DNA from: Pedobacter cryoconitis
GTDB lineage: Bacteria > Bacteroidota > Bacteroidia > Sphingobacteriales > Sphingobacteriaceae
Length of the DNA: 63,766 nt
Assembly: GCF_003259615.1 (NCBI RefSeq)
Contig: NZ_QLLR01000033.1
Coordinates: forward strand, 1,503 to 65,268
Direction: 5' to 3'
This document shows positions 28,015 to 37,377 of the stretch, one piece after another. Below the pieces are notes generated by a model. That model searched no databases and was not told the origin of the DNA. It saw only the letters and a program-made list of their open reading frames with translations. Position 1 is the first letter of the stretch. Every line of letters begins with the position of its first letter. A program made the position numbers and the translations under genes.

Positions 28015-29739
28015 ATGGCAAAAACAGTAGCAGCGAAATTAGTAGAGATACTGATTCAGGCAGGAGTTAAGCGTGTACATGGTTTAGTTGGCGATTCTCT
28101 GAACGGAATTGTAGATGAGATCCGTAACTCTAAAGACATTGAATGGATACATTACCGTCATGAAGAAGCAGCGGCATTTGCTGCTGGCGCTGAGGCGCAG
28201 TTAACAGGTAAATTAGCGGTATGTGCAGGAAGCTGCGGCCCGGGAAATATGCACCTGATCAATGGTTTATATGATGCACATAAAAGTAATGCGCCAGTAC
28301 TGGCCATTGCCGCGCATATTCCAAGTGAACAGGTTGGTACTTCTTATTTTCAGGAGACGCGTCCTGAATCTTTATTCCGCGAATGCAGTTATTACTGCGA
28401 AACGATTGCTTCTTCGAGGCAGATGCCGAGAGTTTTACAAATTGCGATGCAGCATGCAATAGGACAGAATGGGGTAGCGGTCATCAGTTTATCGGGTGAT
28501 GTAGCGATGGAGAAAATGGAGAATGAGGAATTAGATCATCCTTTGTTTGTCAGTCGTCCGGCGATCCGTCCTGCTGATGAAGAATTGCAAAAGCTGGCAC
28601 AGTTTATTAATGAGGCTAAAAAAGTGACCTTATTATGTGGTGCAGGCTGCAGAGACGCACACGATGAATTGTTGGCACTTGCAGGTAAAATCAAGTCGCC
28701 AATTGTACATGCACTCAGAGGAAAAGAGCATGTGCAGTATGACAATCCTTACGATGTGGGGATGACCGGTTTAATTGGTATTTCTTCAGGCTATCATGCG
28801 GTCGAAGAAAGTGATTTACTGCTGATGCTGGGTACTGATTTCCCTTATAAAGAATGGTTTCCTTCGAAAGCTAAAATTATACAAATAGACATCAGACCAG
28901 AAAGATTGGGACGCAGGTGTAAACTTGATCTTGGCTTAACCGGGGATGTCAAAGAAACTATTAAATCTTTACTGCCTTTTGTAGAAGAAGTAACAGACGT
29001 TACATTTTTAGAGAAATGTCAGCAGCGTTATCAAGACAACAGGAAAAACCTGATGGGCCATGCACAAATGGTTTCAGGTAAAGCTATTCATCCGGAATAT
29101 TTAACCCGTATACTCAGTGAGCAGGCCGCGGATAACGCCATCTTTACAGCAGATGTGGGTACGCCAACAGTATGGGCGGCACGTTATGTGGATATGAAAA
29201 AAGGCAGAAAGCTGATCGGCTCTTTTAACCATGGATCAATGGCCAGTGCTATGCCACAAGCTATTGGCGCACAGGTTGCCTTTCCCGAAAGGCAAGTAAT
29301 TTCCCTATCCGGGGATGGTGGTTTTGCGATGCTGATGGGTGATATTTTAACCATCTATCAATATGACCTGCCTATAAAAATTATCGTTTACAACAACAGT
29401 TCTCTTGGTTTTGTGGCGATGGAAATGAAAGTGATCGGAATGCCTCCTTTTGGTACAGACCTTAAAAACCCGGATTTCGCTAAAATGGCTCAAGCTATTG
29501 GGATCAGGGGAATCAGGGTAGAAGAGGCTGAAGGGGTTGAAGCGGCGATTGCTGCAGCATTAGCTCATCCCGGACCGGTATTAGTGGATGTTGTGGTGAA
29601 TCAGGCAGAATTATCAATGCCGCCTAAAATAGATTTTGAACAGGCTAAAGGATTTGGGATTTATATGCTGAAACAAACACTGAATGGTGATGGAAAAGAA
29701 GTGTGGGATACGATCAGTTCAAATTTTTTAGGTAAATAG
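28015..29739 (+). CDS. ThDP-dependent pyruvate oxidase/dehydrogenase (PoxB-like)
   Basis: 574 residues in the three-domain ThDP order. The N-terminal PYR domain carries the catalytic Glu in HYRHEEAAAFAAGAEAQL. A central FAD-binding-type domain spans about 190-330. The C-terminal PP domain has the ThDP motif beginning GDGGFAML and ending YNNSSLGFV. The sequence around GSCGPGNMHLINGLYDA fits the PoxB branch, which oxidises pyruvate to acetate and CO2 with quinone or oxygen as acceptor. A C-terminal amphipathic tail, used by PoxB for membrane binding, may be present but is not clear. The hydroxyacid dehydrogenase gene follows five bases later. Confidence 0.87.
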   Translation: MAKTVAAKLVEILIQAGVKRVHGLVGDSLNGIVDEIRNSKDIEWIHYRHEEAAAFAAGAEAQLTGKLAVCAGSCGPGNMHLINGLYDAHKSNAPVLAIAAHIPSEQVGTSYFQETRPESLFRECSYYCETIASSRQMPRVLQIAMQHAIGQNGVAVISLSGDVAMEKMENEELDHPLFVSRPAIRPADEELQKLAQFINEAKKVTLLCGAGCRDAHDELLALAGKIKSPIVHALRGKEHVQYDNPYDVGMTGLIGISSGYHAVEESDLLLMLGTDFPYKEWFPSKAKIIQIDIRPERLGRRCKLDLGLTGDVKETIKSLLPFVEEVTDVTFLEKCQQRYQDNRKNLMGHAQMVSGKAIHPEYLTRILSEQAADNAIFTADVGTPTVWAARYVDMKKGRKLIGSFNHGSMASAMPQAIGAQVAFPERQVISLSGDGGFAMLMGDILTIYQYDLPIKIIVYNNSSLGFVAMEMKVIGMPPFGTDLKNPDFAKMAQAIGIRGIRVEEAEGVEAAIAAALAHPGPVLVDVVVNQAELSMPPKIDFEQAKGFGIYMLKQTLNGDGKEVWDTISSNFLGK

Positions 29740-29744
29740 CGTCC

Positions 29745-30722
29745 ATGAATGTATTTATAACCAGGGTAATTCCAGAATCAGGTCTGCGTTTGCTGGAAGC
29801 GGCAGGTTTGAAAGTCAAAGAATGGACCCAGCAAAGGAATATGACGCGCGAGGAGTTAATTGCAGAATGCCAATGGGCAGATGCTTTGCTGAGTGCAGGG
29901 CAGCGGCTGGACCGGGAATTTCTGGAAGCAAGTGCGCATTTAAAAGTAATTGCACTGCATTCTGTTGGCTACGATAATGTAGACATTGATACGGCAACAC
30001 GGCTTAAAATACCAGTGGGGAATACTCCTGGTGTTTTAAGCGGTGCAACGGCCGATACCGCTTTTCTACTCATGATGGCTGCGGCAAGGAATGCTTTTTA
30101 TATGAACCGTAAGATTACCAATGGGGAATGGGGCTTTTTTGAACCGACTGCTAATTTAGGGAAGGAGTTGAACGGTTGTACTTTAGGCGTTTTTGGCTTA
30201 GGAAAAATAGGAACAGAAATGGCTAAACGCTGTGCAGGAGCATTTGGCATGAAAATCATTTACCATAACCGGAGCAGAAATGAAGAGGCAGAAAATTTGC
30301 TGGATGCAGAACTGGTTTCTTTTGAAGAGTTGCTGGCGCAAAGCGATGTGCTTACTGTACATACCGCGTTAACACCGGAAACTGAGGGTAAGTTTGACCA
30401 TACTGCTTTTAAACAGATGAAACCGGGTTCTATTTTTATCAATACTGCAAGAGGATCTATTCATAATGAGCCAGCTTTAATTGAGGCACTGGAAAGTAAA
30501 ACGATTTGGGGAGCTGGTTTGGACGTAACCAATCCCGAACCGATGGAACCAGATAACAGGCTGCTGTTTATGCCTAATGTAGCTGTATTGCCTCATATTG
30601 GCTCAGCTACCGAGGGGACAAGAAATGCCATGGCGAGACTTGCTGCGGAAAATATTATTGCAGTATCAAAAGGGGAGAAGCCTCCTTTTCTGGTTAATCC
30701 TGAAGTTTATAAGGAAGGCTAA
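29745..30722 (+). CDS. D-2-hydroxyacid dehydrogenase (glyoxylate/hydroxypyruvate reductase type)
   Basis: 325 residues. The NAD(P)-binding motif is GVFGLGKIGTEMAKR. The catalytic set is Arg in TARGSIHNEPAL, Glu in TNPEPMEPD and His in LPHIGSAT. The region VGYDNVDIDTATRLKIPVGNTPGVLSGATAD is that of GyaR/GhrB-like D-glycerate dehydrogenases. It reduces 2-oxoacids such as glyoxylate or hydroxypyruvate. It is in one operon with the PoxB-like gene, so a shared two- or three-carbon pathway is plausible. Its stop overlaps the convergent cbpM stop by four bases. Confidence 0.9.
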   Translation: MNVFITRVIPESGLRLLEAAGLKVKEWTQQRNMTREELIAECQWADALLSAGQRLDREFLEASAHLKVIALHSVGYDNVDIDTATRLKIPVGNTPGVLSGATADTAFLLMMAAARNAFYMNRKITNGEWGFFEPTANLGKELNGCTLGVFGLGKIGTEMAKRCAGAFGMKIIYHNRSRNEEAENLLDAELVSFEELLAQSDVLTVHTALTPETEGKFDHTAFKQMKPGSIFINTARGSIHNEPALIEALESKTIWGAGLDVTNPEPMEPDNRLLFMPNVAVLPHIGSATEGTRNAMARLAAENIIAVSKGEKPPFLVNPEVYKEG

Positions 30723-31012
30723 TGTCCTTCGTGGATATGAATATGAGTTTTTAAATGCTCAACTTCATGTTGCAGGTGTTTCACCTTTTGTAACAGGTTC
30801 ATGATGGCATCGATGCCTTCGATGTTGATCTCTAAATCATAATGGAAATGGACATAACGGTCCATTTCCATTAATTGTTCAAAGTGTAAGAATTTGTTTC
30901 CGTCAATTATGGTCAGTACGATTAATCCGGACTCCTCCAATGCCTGGATGAAAGAAGGGTCGATGGCATAATTAACACAGTAATCTCTTATAGTTATTAA
31001 TTCGTTTTCCAT
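30719..31012 (-). CDS. cbpM: CbpM-like chaperone modulator
   Basis: 97 residues. An N-terminal MerR-like winged-helix part (ITIRDYCVNYAIDPSFIQALEESGL) is followed by a helical region with MDRYVHFHYDLEINIEGIDAIMNLL, the family signature, and a His-rich tail. CbpM binds the J-domain of CbpA and modulates it. The gene lies 19 bases after the J-protein gene on the same strand, the usual cbpA-cbpM arrangement. Confidence 0.88.
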   Translation of the reverse strand: MENELITIRDYCVNYAIDPSFIQALEESGLIVLTIIDGNKFLHFEQLMEMDRYVHFHYDLEINIEGIDAIMNLLQKVKHLQHEVEHLKTHIHIHEGH

Positions 31013-31031
31013 AGGATATTGAATTATTCCA

Positions 31032-31943
31032 TTATTTCGACAGTCCCTGCAGTTCTTTAAAAAGTTCTTTTTGTTTTTCTGTCAGGCCTGTTGGTATATT
31101 AACTGTATAAGTTATAAAAAGATTTCCAAATTCTCCTTCTTTCTTGTAAACAGGGAACCCTTTGCCTTTCAGTCTTATTTTTGTTCCGTTTTGAGTGCCT
31201 TCCGGTACTTTTAGCTTTACTTTGCCATTCAGGGTGTCAATCGTAGCTTCTCCGCCCAGTAAAGCTGTATACAGATCTATTTCGTTCGTTAAATAAAGAT
31301 CATCGCCCAGTCTCTTGAAAATAGGGTCATCGGTAATCGTTATCGTAATGAAAAGATCTCCTGCAGGCCCGTTGTTCGCACCCGGACTTCCCTGGCCTTT
31401 CAGTTTAATGACCTGACCGTTGGCAATACCGGCAGGAATAGAAATCCTTAAGTTTTTGCCATTTACAGTAATTGTAGGTTTATGTGTTTCTGCTGCTTCT
31501 CTGAAGGAGATTTGCAGAGAGGCCTGTAAATCCTGTCCTCTGAATTTTGCAGCATTTCTCTGTTGTCTGCCGCCACCGCCAAACATCGATTCAAAGAAAT
31601 CTGAGAAATCGCCGCCCCCAAAGTCTGAGCCACCGCCAAATCCGCCTCCGAAGCCACCTGAACCACCTCGTCTGCCACCACCGCCAAAAGGGTTACCTTG
31701 CTGCTGGGCCTGGTCTGCATGTTTCCAGTTTTCACCGTACTCATCATATTTCTTGCGCTTATCAGGATCACTCAATGCTTCATTTGCTTCATTGATCTGC
31801 TGAAATAGCTTATTTGCTTCTTTGTCTTTAGGGTTTAAATCGGGATGATATTTACGTGCAAGTTTCCTGTACGCTTTCTTTATCTCATCCTGCGTTGCTT
31901 TTTTATCCACGCCCAGGACTTTGTAATAATCAATGTATGCCAT
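31032..31943 (-). CDS. cbpA: J-domain co-chaperone CbpA (DnaJ class II)
   Basis: 303 residues. J-domain at 1-70 with the HPD motif (KYHPDLNP) that activates Hsp70. A long Gly/Phe-rich region follows (about 80-130, GGGGRRGGSGGFGGGFGGG), then two substrate-binding beta domains (DnaJ C-terminal), with no zinc-finger domain. This is CbpA rather than DnaJ. It works with DnaK in the cytoplasm on misfolded protein. It is first in a two-gene unit with cbpM. Confidence 0.93.
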   Translation of the reverse strand: MAYIDYYKVLGVDKKATQDEIKKAYRKLARKYHPDLNPKDKEANKLFQQINEANEALSDPDKRKKYDEYGENWKHADQAQQQGNPFGGGGRRGGSGGFGGGFGGGSDFGGGDFSDFFESMFGGGGRQQRNAAKFRGQDLQASLQISFREAAETHKPTITVNGKNLRISIPAGIANGQVIKLKGQGSPGANNGPAGDLFITITITDDPIFKRLGDDLYLTNEIDLYTALLGGEATIDTLNGKVKLKVPEGTQNGTKIRLKGKGFPVYKKEGEFGNLFITYTVNIPTGLTEKQKELFKELQGLSK

Positions 31944-32095
31944 AGTAAAAATATCAGTAATGCAAATTTACGCTTTATATAGATAACAACGTCAAATTGA
32001 TTTTGAATAACATTTTTGTTAAAATCTACTAAGAGCTAACACAAACCGATTTATTTATTATAAATTGCTTACGGATTAGGTTAAACAATATTTTT

Positions 32096-32926
32096 ATGAA
32101 AAAAATTATATTATCAGGAGGCTTCTTGCTTTTTATCTGCTTAAATGCGGCCGGGCAGACAGACACACTTTACTCAAACAATCAAAAAATATCCTGTACA
32201 GTTAAAGAGGTAACAGAGAGCGCTGTTAAATATTCTTACCCGAATGAAGATCTGGTCAACACGGTCTATAAAAATAGCGTACAGCGGATTGTCTTTAAGA
32301 ACGGTCGTGAACAGATTTTTACGGAGGCTTCTTCTTATAAAACAGTAAATGGGGTATCGGACTTTGATAAAGTAACAGTGACAGCAGTTGAAAGTGAGAT
32401 CAAAGGATTGTTTAAGATTGGCGATGTAAGTTCCAAATCGGTAGGAACAACAGCACTTTCTAACCAGGAAAGAGTTAAAAATCGTGCTTACCGTAAAATC
32501 AAAATACAAGCAGCTATGATGGGTGCTAATATTGTTTATCTCACAAATCAGCGTACCGAAGGGAATAAAGGAGGAACTGAATATACTGCGGCTTCAGCAG
32601 CAGAAACTAACCTGACCGGTATTTCCTATAGTAATGTAGTGCCGGGCCTGGCAGATTTTAAAAAGTTACTTAATGGCCGTACAGATTTTGCTGCTTATGA
32701 GGAATACCGTTTAGCAGGAAGTTCAAGTGATTACAGCTATAAAGAATTAATGAAAAACTTTTTTATCGGTAGTGTCCATGATGATAACGGTATTATTACA
32801 ATTGATGGTGAACTGGAAGGATTGAACAAAGTGAATCAATACAGACTGGTTGGGGTGAGTAAAGATCATTTTAACATATTTTATCGCGATAAAAGTACCG
32901 TTTACAACATAAGCGTTAAGTTTTAA
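32096..32926 (+). CDS. Exported protein of unknown function
   Basis: 276 residues with a signal peptide (1-20, LNAAGQ). The start of the mature part (TLYSNNQKISCTVKEVTESAVKYSYPNED followed by a Val-Gln-Arg-Ile-Val-Phe-Lys-Asn-Gly strand) resembles the short beta modules common in Bacteroidota secreted proteins that begin with D/N-x-I-x-C/A-x-V. A central Ala-rich helix precedes TEYTAASAAETNLTG. The C-terminal third is beta-rich. I cannot name a family. It is monocistronic, with a long AT-rich upstream region (31944-32095) shared with the divergent cbpA. Confidence 0.75.
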   Translation: MKKIILSGGFLLFICLNAAGQTDTLYSNNQKISCTVKEVTESAVKYSYPNEDLVNTVYKNSVQRIVFKNGREQIFTEASSYKTVNGVSDFDKVTVTAVESEIKGLFKIGDVSSKSVGTTALSNQERVKNRAYRKIKIQAAMMGANIVYLTNQRTEGNKGGTEYTAASAAETNLTGISYSNVVPGLADFKKLLNGRTDFAAYEEYRLAGSSSDYSYKELMKNFFIGSVHDDNGIITIDGELEGLNKVNQYRLVGVSKDHFNIFYRDKSTVYNISVKF

Positions 32927-33022
32927 TTAGCTGCCATGAAATAAAATATCGGGGAGACAGTTGAGACTGTTTCATTAATAGTTTTTATTTTTCTAGCTTG
33001 GCTTTCTAAACAAAAAAACAAA

Positions 33023-34036
33023 ATGAAACCCCTCTCTATAAAGGATATCGCAAAGAAGGCTAACGTATCTATTACTACTGTCTCTTTCATATTGAATGGT
33101 AAGGCAGAGAAAATGCGTATTAGCCAGGACATGATTACAAAAGTCGAGGCAATTATTAAGGAAGTGGGCTTCCGGCCAAACCAGGTCGCGAGAAGTCTGC
33201 GTACAGGAAATACCAATACAATTGGTTTAATTGTAGAAGATATTTCTAATCCGTTTTTCGCTGCCATCGCAAGGTTGATTGAGGATAAGGCTTACAAACA
33301 TGGTTATAAGATTATCTATTCCAGCACTGAAAATAACCTGGACAAGGCGAAAGGCCTGATCAGAATGTTTAAATCCAGACAGGTTGATGGTTATATCATT
33401 GCACCAATGGTGGGTATGGAAGAAGATATCCGCGAATTGCTATCTGATCGTACTCCGGTAGTCGTATTTGACCGTCATTTACCAGGATTGGAAGTGAGCA
33501 GTGTTTTGGTAGACAATATTAAGGGAACTTATATGGCTACAGATTCCTTAATTGTTAAAGGATTGAAAAACATCGCTTTCGTTACTGTTGATGTGGATGT
33601 TGAGCAGATCAAGGACCGTTACAAAGGATACGAACAAGCATTAAAAGCTAATAAAATTAAGATCAACCCAAAGCTTTGTAAACTGATTTCATTTAATAAT
33701 ACTGCGGATGAAACTACTGCTGAACTGACTCAGTTTTTTACAGATAATCCAGAGATTGATGCCGTACTTTTTGCGACAAACTACCTGGCAGTAAGAGGCT
33801 TGTTTAGTTTCAGGGAAATGAATAAAAAGCTGAATGGCTCATTTAAGGTCATTGCTTATGATGATCATGACATTTTTAAACTGCATTCTCCGACAATCAG
33901 TGCGGTAGATCAGCCGATAGAGGAAATTGCTGAAAACGTAATTAACTTTGTTTTAAAAGAGCTGGCCTCGGTAGATTCTTTTGAGAAAAAGGAATTGAAT
34001 AACGTGGTGTTATCGTCCAGACTGATAGAAAGATAA
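33023..34036 (+). CDS. LacI-family transcriptional regulator
   Basis: 337 residues. The N-terminal LacI HTH reads SIKDIAKKANVSITTVSFILNGK, with a hinge helix around QVARSLRTG. The periplasmic-binding-protein-like sensor domain follows (NTIGLIVEDISNPFFAAIA). It should bind a palindromic operator and respond to a sugar or related ligand. The gene faces the phosphosugar mutase convergently across a shared terminator; no transport or glycoside genes adjoin, so its regulon is unknown. Confidence 0.93.
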   Translation: MKPLSIKDIAKKANVSITTVSFILNGKAEKMRISQDMITKVEAIIKEVGFRPNQVARSLRTGNTNTIGLIVEDISNPFFAAIARLIEDKAYKHGYKIIYSSTENNLDKAKGLIRMFKSRQVDGYIIAPMVGMEEDIRELLSDRTPVVVFDRHLPGLEVSSVLVDNIKGTYMATDSLIVKGLKNIAFVTVDVDVEQIKDRYKGYEQALKANKIKINPKLCKLISFNNTADETTAELTQFFTDNPEIDAVLFATNYLAVRGLFSFREMNKKLNGSFKVIAYDDHDIFKLHSPTISAVDQPIEEIAENVINFVLKELASVDSFEKKELNNVVLSSRLIER

Positions 34037-34039
34037 ATA

Positions 34040-34070
34040 AAAAAGGGGAAGATCATCTTCCCCTTTTTTT
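34040..34070. terminator. Bidirectional terminator
   Basis: A perfect 14-bp stem (AAAAAGGGGAAGAT and its complement) with a single central base and A/T runs at both ends. It separates the convergent lacI-type and phosphosugar mutase genes. Confidence 0.9.
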
Positions 34071-34081
34071 CTAAAGGATAT

Positions 34082-35854
34082 TTACGCTTGTAAATCGTCC
34101 ATTAATGATTTTATTTTAACGCCCAGTGCTGCGTCAACGGTTTTGAACTCCGCTTTATCTGCAAGTGGGGCATTTACGCTGCAATAGAATTTAATCTTAG
34201 GTTCTGTACCTGAAGGACGTGCAGAAACAATACTTCCGTCTTCTGTAATGAATTGCAATACATCAGATACAGGGAAATCAAGTTTTGTTTTCTCTTTCGT
34301 GTCTAAATCAGTTTCCACACCCAGTTCGTAGTCTTTTAAAGTTTTCACTTTAGAGCCTCCAAGTTCCAGTGGCGGGTTATTTCTGAATTTCTCCATCATA
34401 GCTTTGATTTCTTCAGCACCGCTTTTTCCTTTTTTAGTCAGGGAAACCAGTTCCTCTTTATATAAGCCATATTCTACATACATATCCAGCATTGCATCAT
34501 ATAAGCTGCTGCCTTTATCTTTATAGAAAGCAGTCATTTCAGCGATGAATGCGCAAGAAATGATCGCATCTTTATCTCTCACCAACTCACCGATCAGGTA
34601 ACCATAACTTTCTTCGCCACCACCAATAAAGGTTTTCTTGCCTTGCAGGCTGGTGATCAGATGTCCGATATGTTTAAATCCGGTCAGGGTATTAAAGTAT
34701 TCAACGTTTTTAGCTTTGGCAATTTCTTCAACCAGGTTAGTGGTCACAATAGTTTTAACGATATACTGATTGCCATCTAATTTACCTTTTTCCTGCCATG
34801 CGGTAAGCAGGTAATTGATTAATAAACTTCCAGTCTGGTTTCCGTTCAGCAATACAAATTCTCCGTCATTATTTTTAACGGCGATACCTACACGGTCCGC
34901 ATCAGGGTCTGTTGCCAGAACCAGGTCTGCATCAATTTCTTTCGCCTTATTCAAGGCTAAAGTCATTGCTTCTTTTTCTTCCGGATTTGGATAAACTACT
35001 GTAGGGAAGTTTCCGTCTGGTGTACTTTGTTCTTTAACTAAAGTCAAATTGGTAAATCCAAATTGTGCCAAAGCTTTAGGAACTAAAGTAATCCCTGTAC
35101 CGTGAATCGGAGAGTAAACTATTTTAAGGTCTTTTTGTCTGGCGATTGCTTCCGGAGAAACTGAAAGCGCAGTGATCTGATCCAGATATAAAGTATCAAT
35201 TTCCTCGCCGATCAGTTCAACAAGTTTTTCGTTACGTTCAAATTTAACTTCATCAATGCTTTTGATATTGGCAACTTCGTCCATCACCATATTATCATCA
35301 GGAGAAGTAAACTGTCCGCCATCTGCGCCATAAGCTTTATAGCCGTTATATTCTTTAGGATTGTGCGAAGCCGTAAGCATTACACCGCTGCGGCACCCTA
35401 AGTGTCTGATAGCAAATGAAAGTTCAGGAGTAGGGCGCAATTCTTTGAAGAAGTATACATGAATTCCATTAGCGGAAAATACATCAGCAGTAATCTTCGC
35501 AAAAAAGTCTGATTGGTTTCTGCTGTCATGGGCAATCGCAACTTTAATTTGCTCTCCCGGGTATTTTTTCAGCAGATAATTGCTCAAGCCTTGCGTGGCT
35601 GTACCAATGGTATATTTATTTATTCTGTTAGAACCAGCTCCCATAATCCCGCGGAGTCCACCTGTACCAAATTCCAGACTTCTGTAAAAGGCATCTACTA
35701 ATTCTGTAGACGCTTCACTGTCTATTAATTTTTGGATTTCTTCTTTTGTTTGTTGGTCATAATTGCCATTAAGCCACTCGTTAATGGTGTTTTGTATTGC
35801 TGCTTCTAATTGCATGTTCTCCGTTAATGTTTGATTATTCTGGTCTATAAACAA
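34082..35854 (-). CDS. Phospho-sugar mutase (PgcA-like phosphoglucomutase)
   Basis: 590 residues. The active-site phosphoserine loop is TASHNPKEYNGYK, the metal loop DPDADRVG, the sugar loop GGEESYG and the phosphate loop RPSGTEPKIKFY. All four signatures of alpha-D-phosphohexomutases are intact, and the length is that of the long PgcA-type branch. It interconverts glucose-1-phosphate and glucose-6-phosphate, and possibly mannose phosphates. A second in-frame ATG at 35815 (MQLEAAIQ) fits the usual family start better than the first; the first 13 residues may not be translated. Confidence 0.93.
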   Translation of the reverse strand: MFIDQNNQTLTENMQLEAAIQNTINEWLNGNYDQQTKEEIQKLIDSEASTELVDAFYRSLEFGTGGLRGIMGAGSNRINKYTIGTATQGLSNYLLKKYPGEQIKVAIAHDSRNQSDFFAKITADVFSANGIHVYFFKELRPTPELSFAIRHLGCRSGVMLTASHNPKEYNGYKAYGADGGQFTSPDDNMVMDEVANIKSIDEVKFERNEKLVELIGEEIDTLYLDQITALSVSPEAIARQKDLKIVYSPIHGTGITLVPKALAQFGFTNLTLVKEQSTPDGNFPTVVYPNPEEKEAMTLALNKAKEIDADLVLATDPDADRVGIAVKNNDGEFVLLNGNQTGSLLINYLLTAWQEKGKLDGNQYIVKTIVTTNLVEEIAKAKNVEYFNTLTGFKHIGHLITSLQGKKTFIGGGEESYGYLIGELVRDKDAIISCAFIAEMTAFYKDKGSSLYDAMLDMYVEYGLYKEELVSLTKKGKSGAEEIKAMMEKFRNNPPLELGGSKVKTLKDYELGVETDLDTKEKTKLDFPVSDVLQFITEDGSIVSARPSGTEPKIKFYCSVNAPLADKAEFKTVDAALGVKIKSLMDDLQA

Positions 35855-35910
35855 AAGAAAGGGTATGGATGTTTTTAAGAACTGTTTTTTAATTCCTGAC
35901 CCTCCAAATT

Positions 35911-35918
35911 TAATTTTG
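35911..35918 (+). promoter_or_regulatory. Putative -7 box for lysC
   Basis: TAATTTTG matches the Bacteroidota -7 consensus TAnnTTTG. No clear TTTG -33 element is seen at the expected distance. If used, it gives a leader of about 140 nt containing the palindrome at 35935-35964. Confidence 0.3.
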
Positions 35919-35934
35919 TTTATAGCATGATTAT

Positions 35935-35964
35935 TAAGGGCGTTTTATTAATTTCACGCCCTAA
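35935..35964. promoter_or_regulatory. GGGCGTT/ACGCCC palindrome in the lysC leader
   Basis: Half-sites AGGGCGT (35937-35943) and ACGCCCT (35956-35962) with a 12-base centre form a hairpin or operator. An ungapped 29-base match (21 identical by eye) with the same half-sites and spacing recurs inside lysC at 36234-36262. It could be an operator pair or a leader hairpin. Confidence 0.4.
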
Positions 35965-36063
35965 TGCAATTATATACCAAATTAATTGAATTAAAAATAT
36001 CTACCACAAATAAATTAACTGTGGATGGAGTTTTTAGTTTAATTATTAACCCAATTTAGAAAC

Positions 36064-37377
36064 ATGAAGATATTAAAGTTTGGCGGAACTTCTGTCGGAA
36101 GCCCTGAGCGGATGACCAAATTGCTGGATATTATCAATCCGGCTGAAGAGCAAATTGTAGTTTTATCAGCAGTGTCTGGTACAACGAATGGTTTAGTAGA
36201 AATTTCGGGCAAACTTTTAAAGGAAGATAAACAGGGGGCGTTAATTTTAATTAACGCCCTAAATCAAAAATATAATGAATTTGTTATTGAGCTTCTTCCT
36301 GAGGGTGATTTCAGGGAGCAGGGGCAGGAAGTGGTGGATTACCATTTTCAGTTTTTAGCTTCTCTGGCCAATGATATTTTCACTCCTGTTGAAGAAAAAG
36401 TAGTTTTAGCGCAAGGTGAATTATTGTCCACTACGCTTTATCATATTTATTTGAAATCTATTGGCGTGCCTTCGGTGTTATTACCTGCGCTTGATTTCAT
36501 GAAAATTGATGAGGATAATGAACCTGATATTCCTTTTGCAACGGCAAACCTTACGCCTTTACTGGAGAAGCATAAGGGCAATAAGTTATTTATTACACAG
36601 GGTTTTATTTGCAGAAATAGCTTTGGTGAGGTAGATAATCTTCGCCGTGGCGGAAGTGATTATACGGCTTCATTGATTGGTGCTGCTATTTTAGCGGAGG
36701 AAGTACAGATCTGGACGGATATTGACGGAATGCACAATAATGATCCAAGGATTGTAAAGGGTACAAAACCAATTTCTCATCTTTCTTTTGATGAGGCTGC
36801 GGAGCTTGCTTATTTCGGAGCCAAAATCCTTCATCCTCAGTCGGTATTCCCGGCACAGAAATATAAAATCCCGGTCAGGTTATTAAATACGATGGAGCCT
36901 TCTGCTGCGGGTACATTGATTTCTGCGGAGAGTGAAAAGGGTAAAATCAAGTCTATCGCTGCTAAGGATGGTTTGATTGCTATCCGAGTGCAGTCGAGCC
37001 GTATGCTTTTGGCTTATGGTTTCTTAAGAAGGGTATTCGAGATTTTTGAGCGTTATAAAACGCCGATCGATATGATTACAACTTCGGAGGTTGCTGTTTC
37101 TTTAACGATAGATTTCACGGATAACCTGGATAAAATTGTAGAGGAGCTGCATGCTTTTGGTTCTGTAGAGATTGACAGGGAGCAGACGATTGTTTGTGTA
37201 GTGGGTGATTTTGGAGCAAGTAAACATGGTTTTGCATCAAGAGTGCTGGATTCTATCAAGCATATCCCGATCAGAATGATCTCTTATGGGGGAAGTAATT
37301 ATAATATCTCTTTATTAGTTAATACAGGGGATAAAACAGAGGTACTGAGAAGTTTACATAACCGGATTTTTGAATAA
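36064..37377 (+). CDS. lysC: Aspartate kinase
   Basis: 437 residues. The nucleotide and aspartate sites are MKILKFGGTSVGSPERM at the N-terminus and FITQGFICRNSFGEVDNLRRGGSDYTASLIG centrally, followed by two ACT domains (about 295-437) for allosteric control. It phosphorylates aspartate, the first step toward lysine, diaminopimelate, threonine and methionine. It is monofunctional, without a homoserine dehydrogenase fusion. lysA follows 186 bases downstream, giving the first and last steps of lysine synthesis together. Feedback by lysine is likely but not readable by eye. Confidence 0.93.
   Translation: MKILKFGGTSVGSPERMTKLLDIINPAEEQIVVLSAVSGTTNGLVEISGKLLKEDKQGALILINALNQKYNEFVIELLPEGDFREQGQEVVDYHFQFLASLANDIFTPVEEKVVLAQGELLSTTLYHIYLKSIGVPSVLLPALDFMKIDEDNEPDIPFATANLTPLLEKHKGNKLFITQGFICRNSFGEVDNLRRGGSDYTASLIGAAILAEEVQIWTDIDGMHNNDPRIVKGTKPISHLSFDEAAELAYFGAKILHPQSVFPAQKYKIPVRLLNTMEPSAAGTLISAESEKGKIKSIAAKDGLIAIRVQSSRMLLAYGFLRRVFEIFERYKTPIDMITTSEVAVSLTIDFTDNLDKIVEELHAFGSVEIDREQTIVCVVGDFGASKHGFASRVLDSIKHIPIRMISYGGSNYNISLLVNTGDKTEVLRSLHNRIFE
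36234..36262. promoter_or_regulatory. Intragenic palindrome in lysC
   Basis: A perfect 11-bp inverted repeat (GGGCGTTAATT, 36236-36246, and its complement, 36249-36259) with a 2-base centre lies 170 bases into lysC. It matches the leader palindrome at 35935-35964 in half-sites and spacing, about 298 bp away. It codes for part of KQGALILINALNQ, so coding constraint may explain some of it. Confidence 0.35.

Noticed and set aside
31420..31803. Proline-rich plus-strand frame opposite cbpA
   Set aside because: The Pro runs are simply the complement of the Gly-rich linker codons of CbpA.
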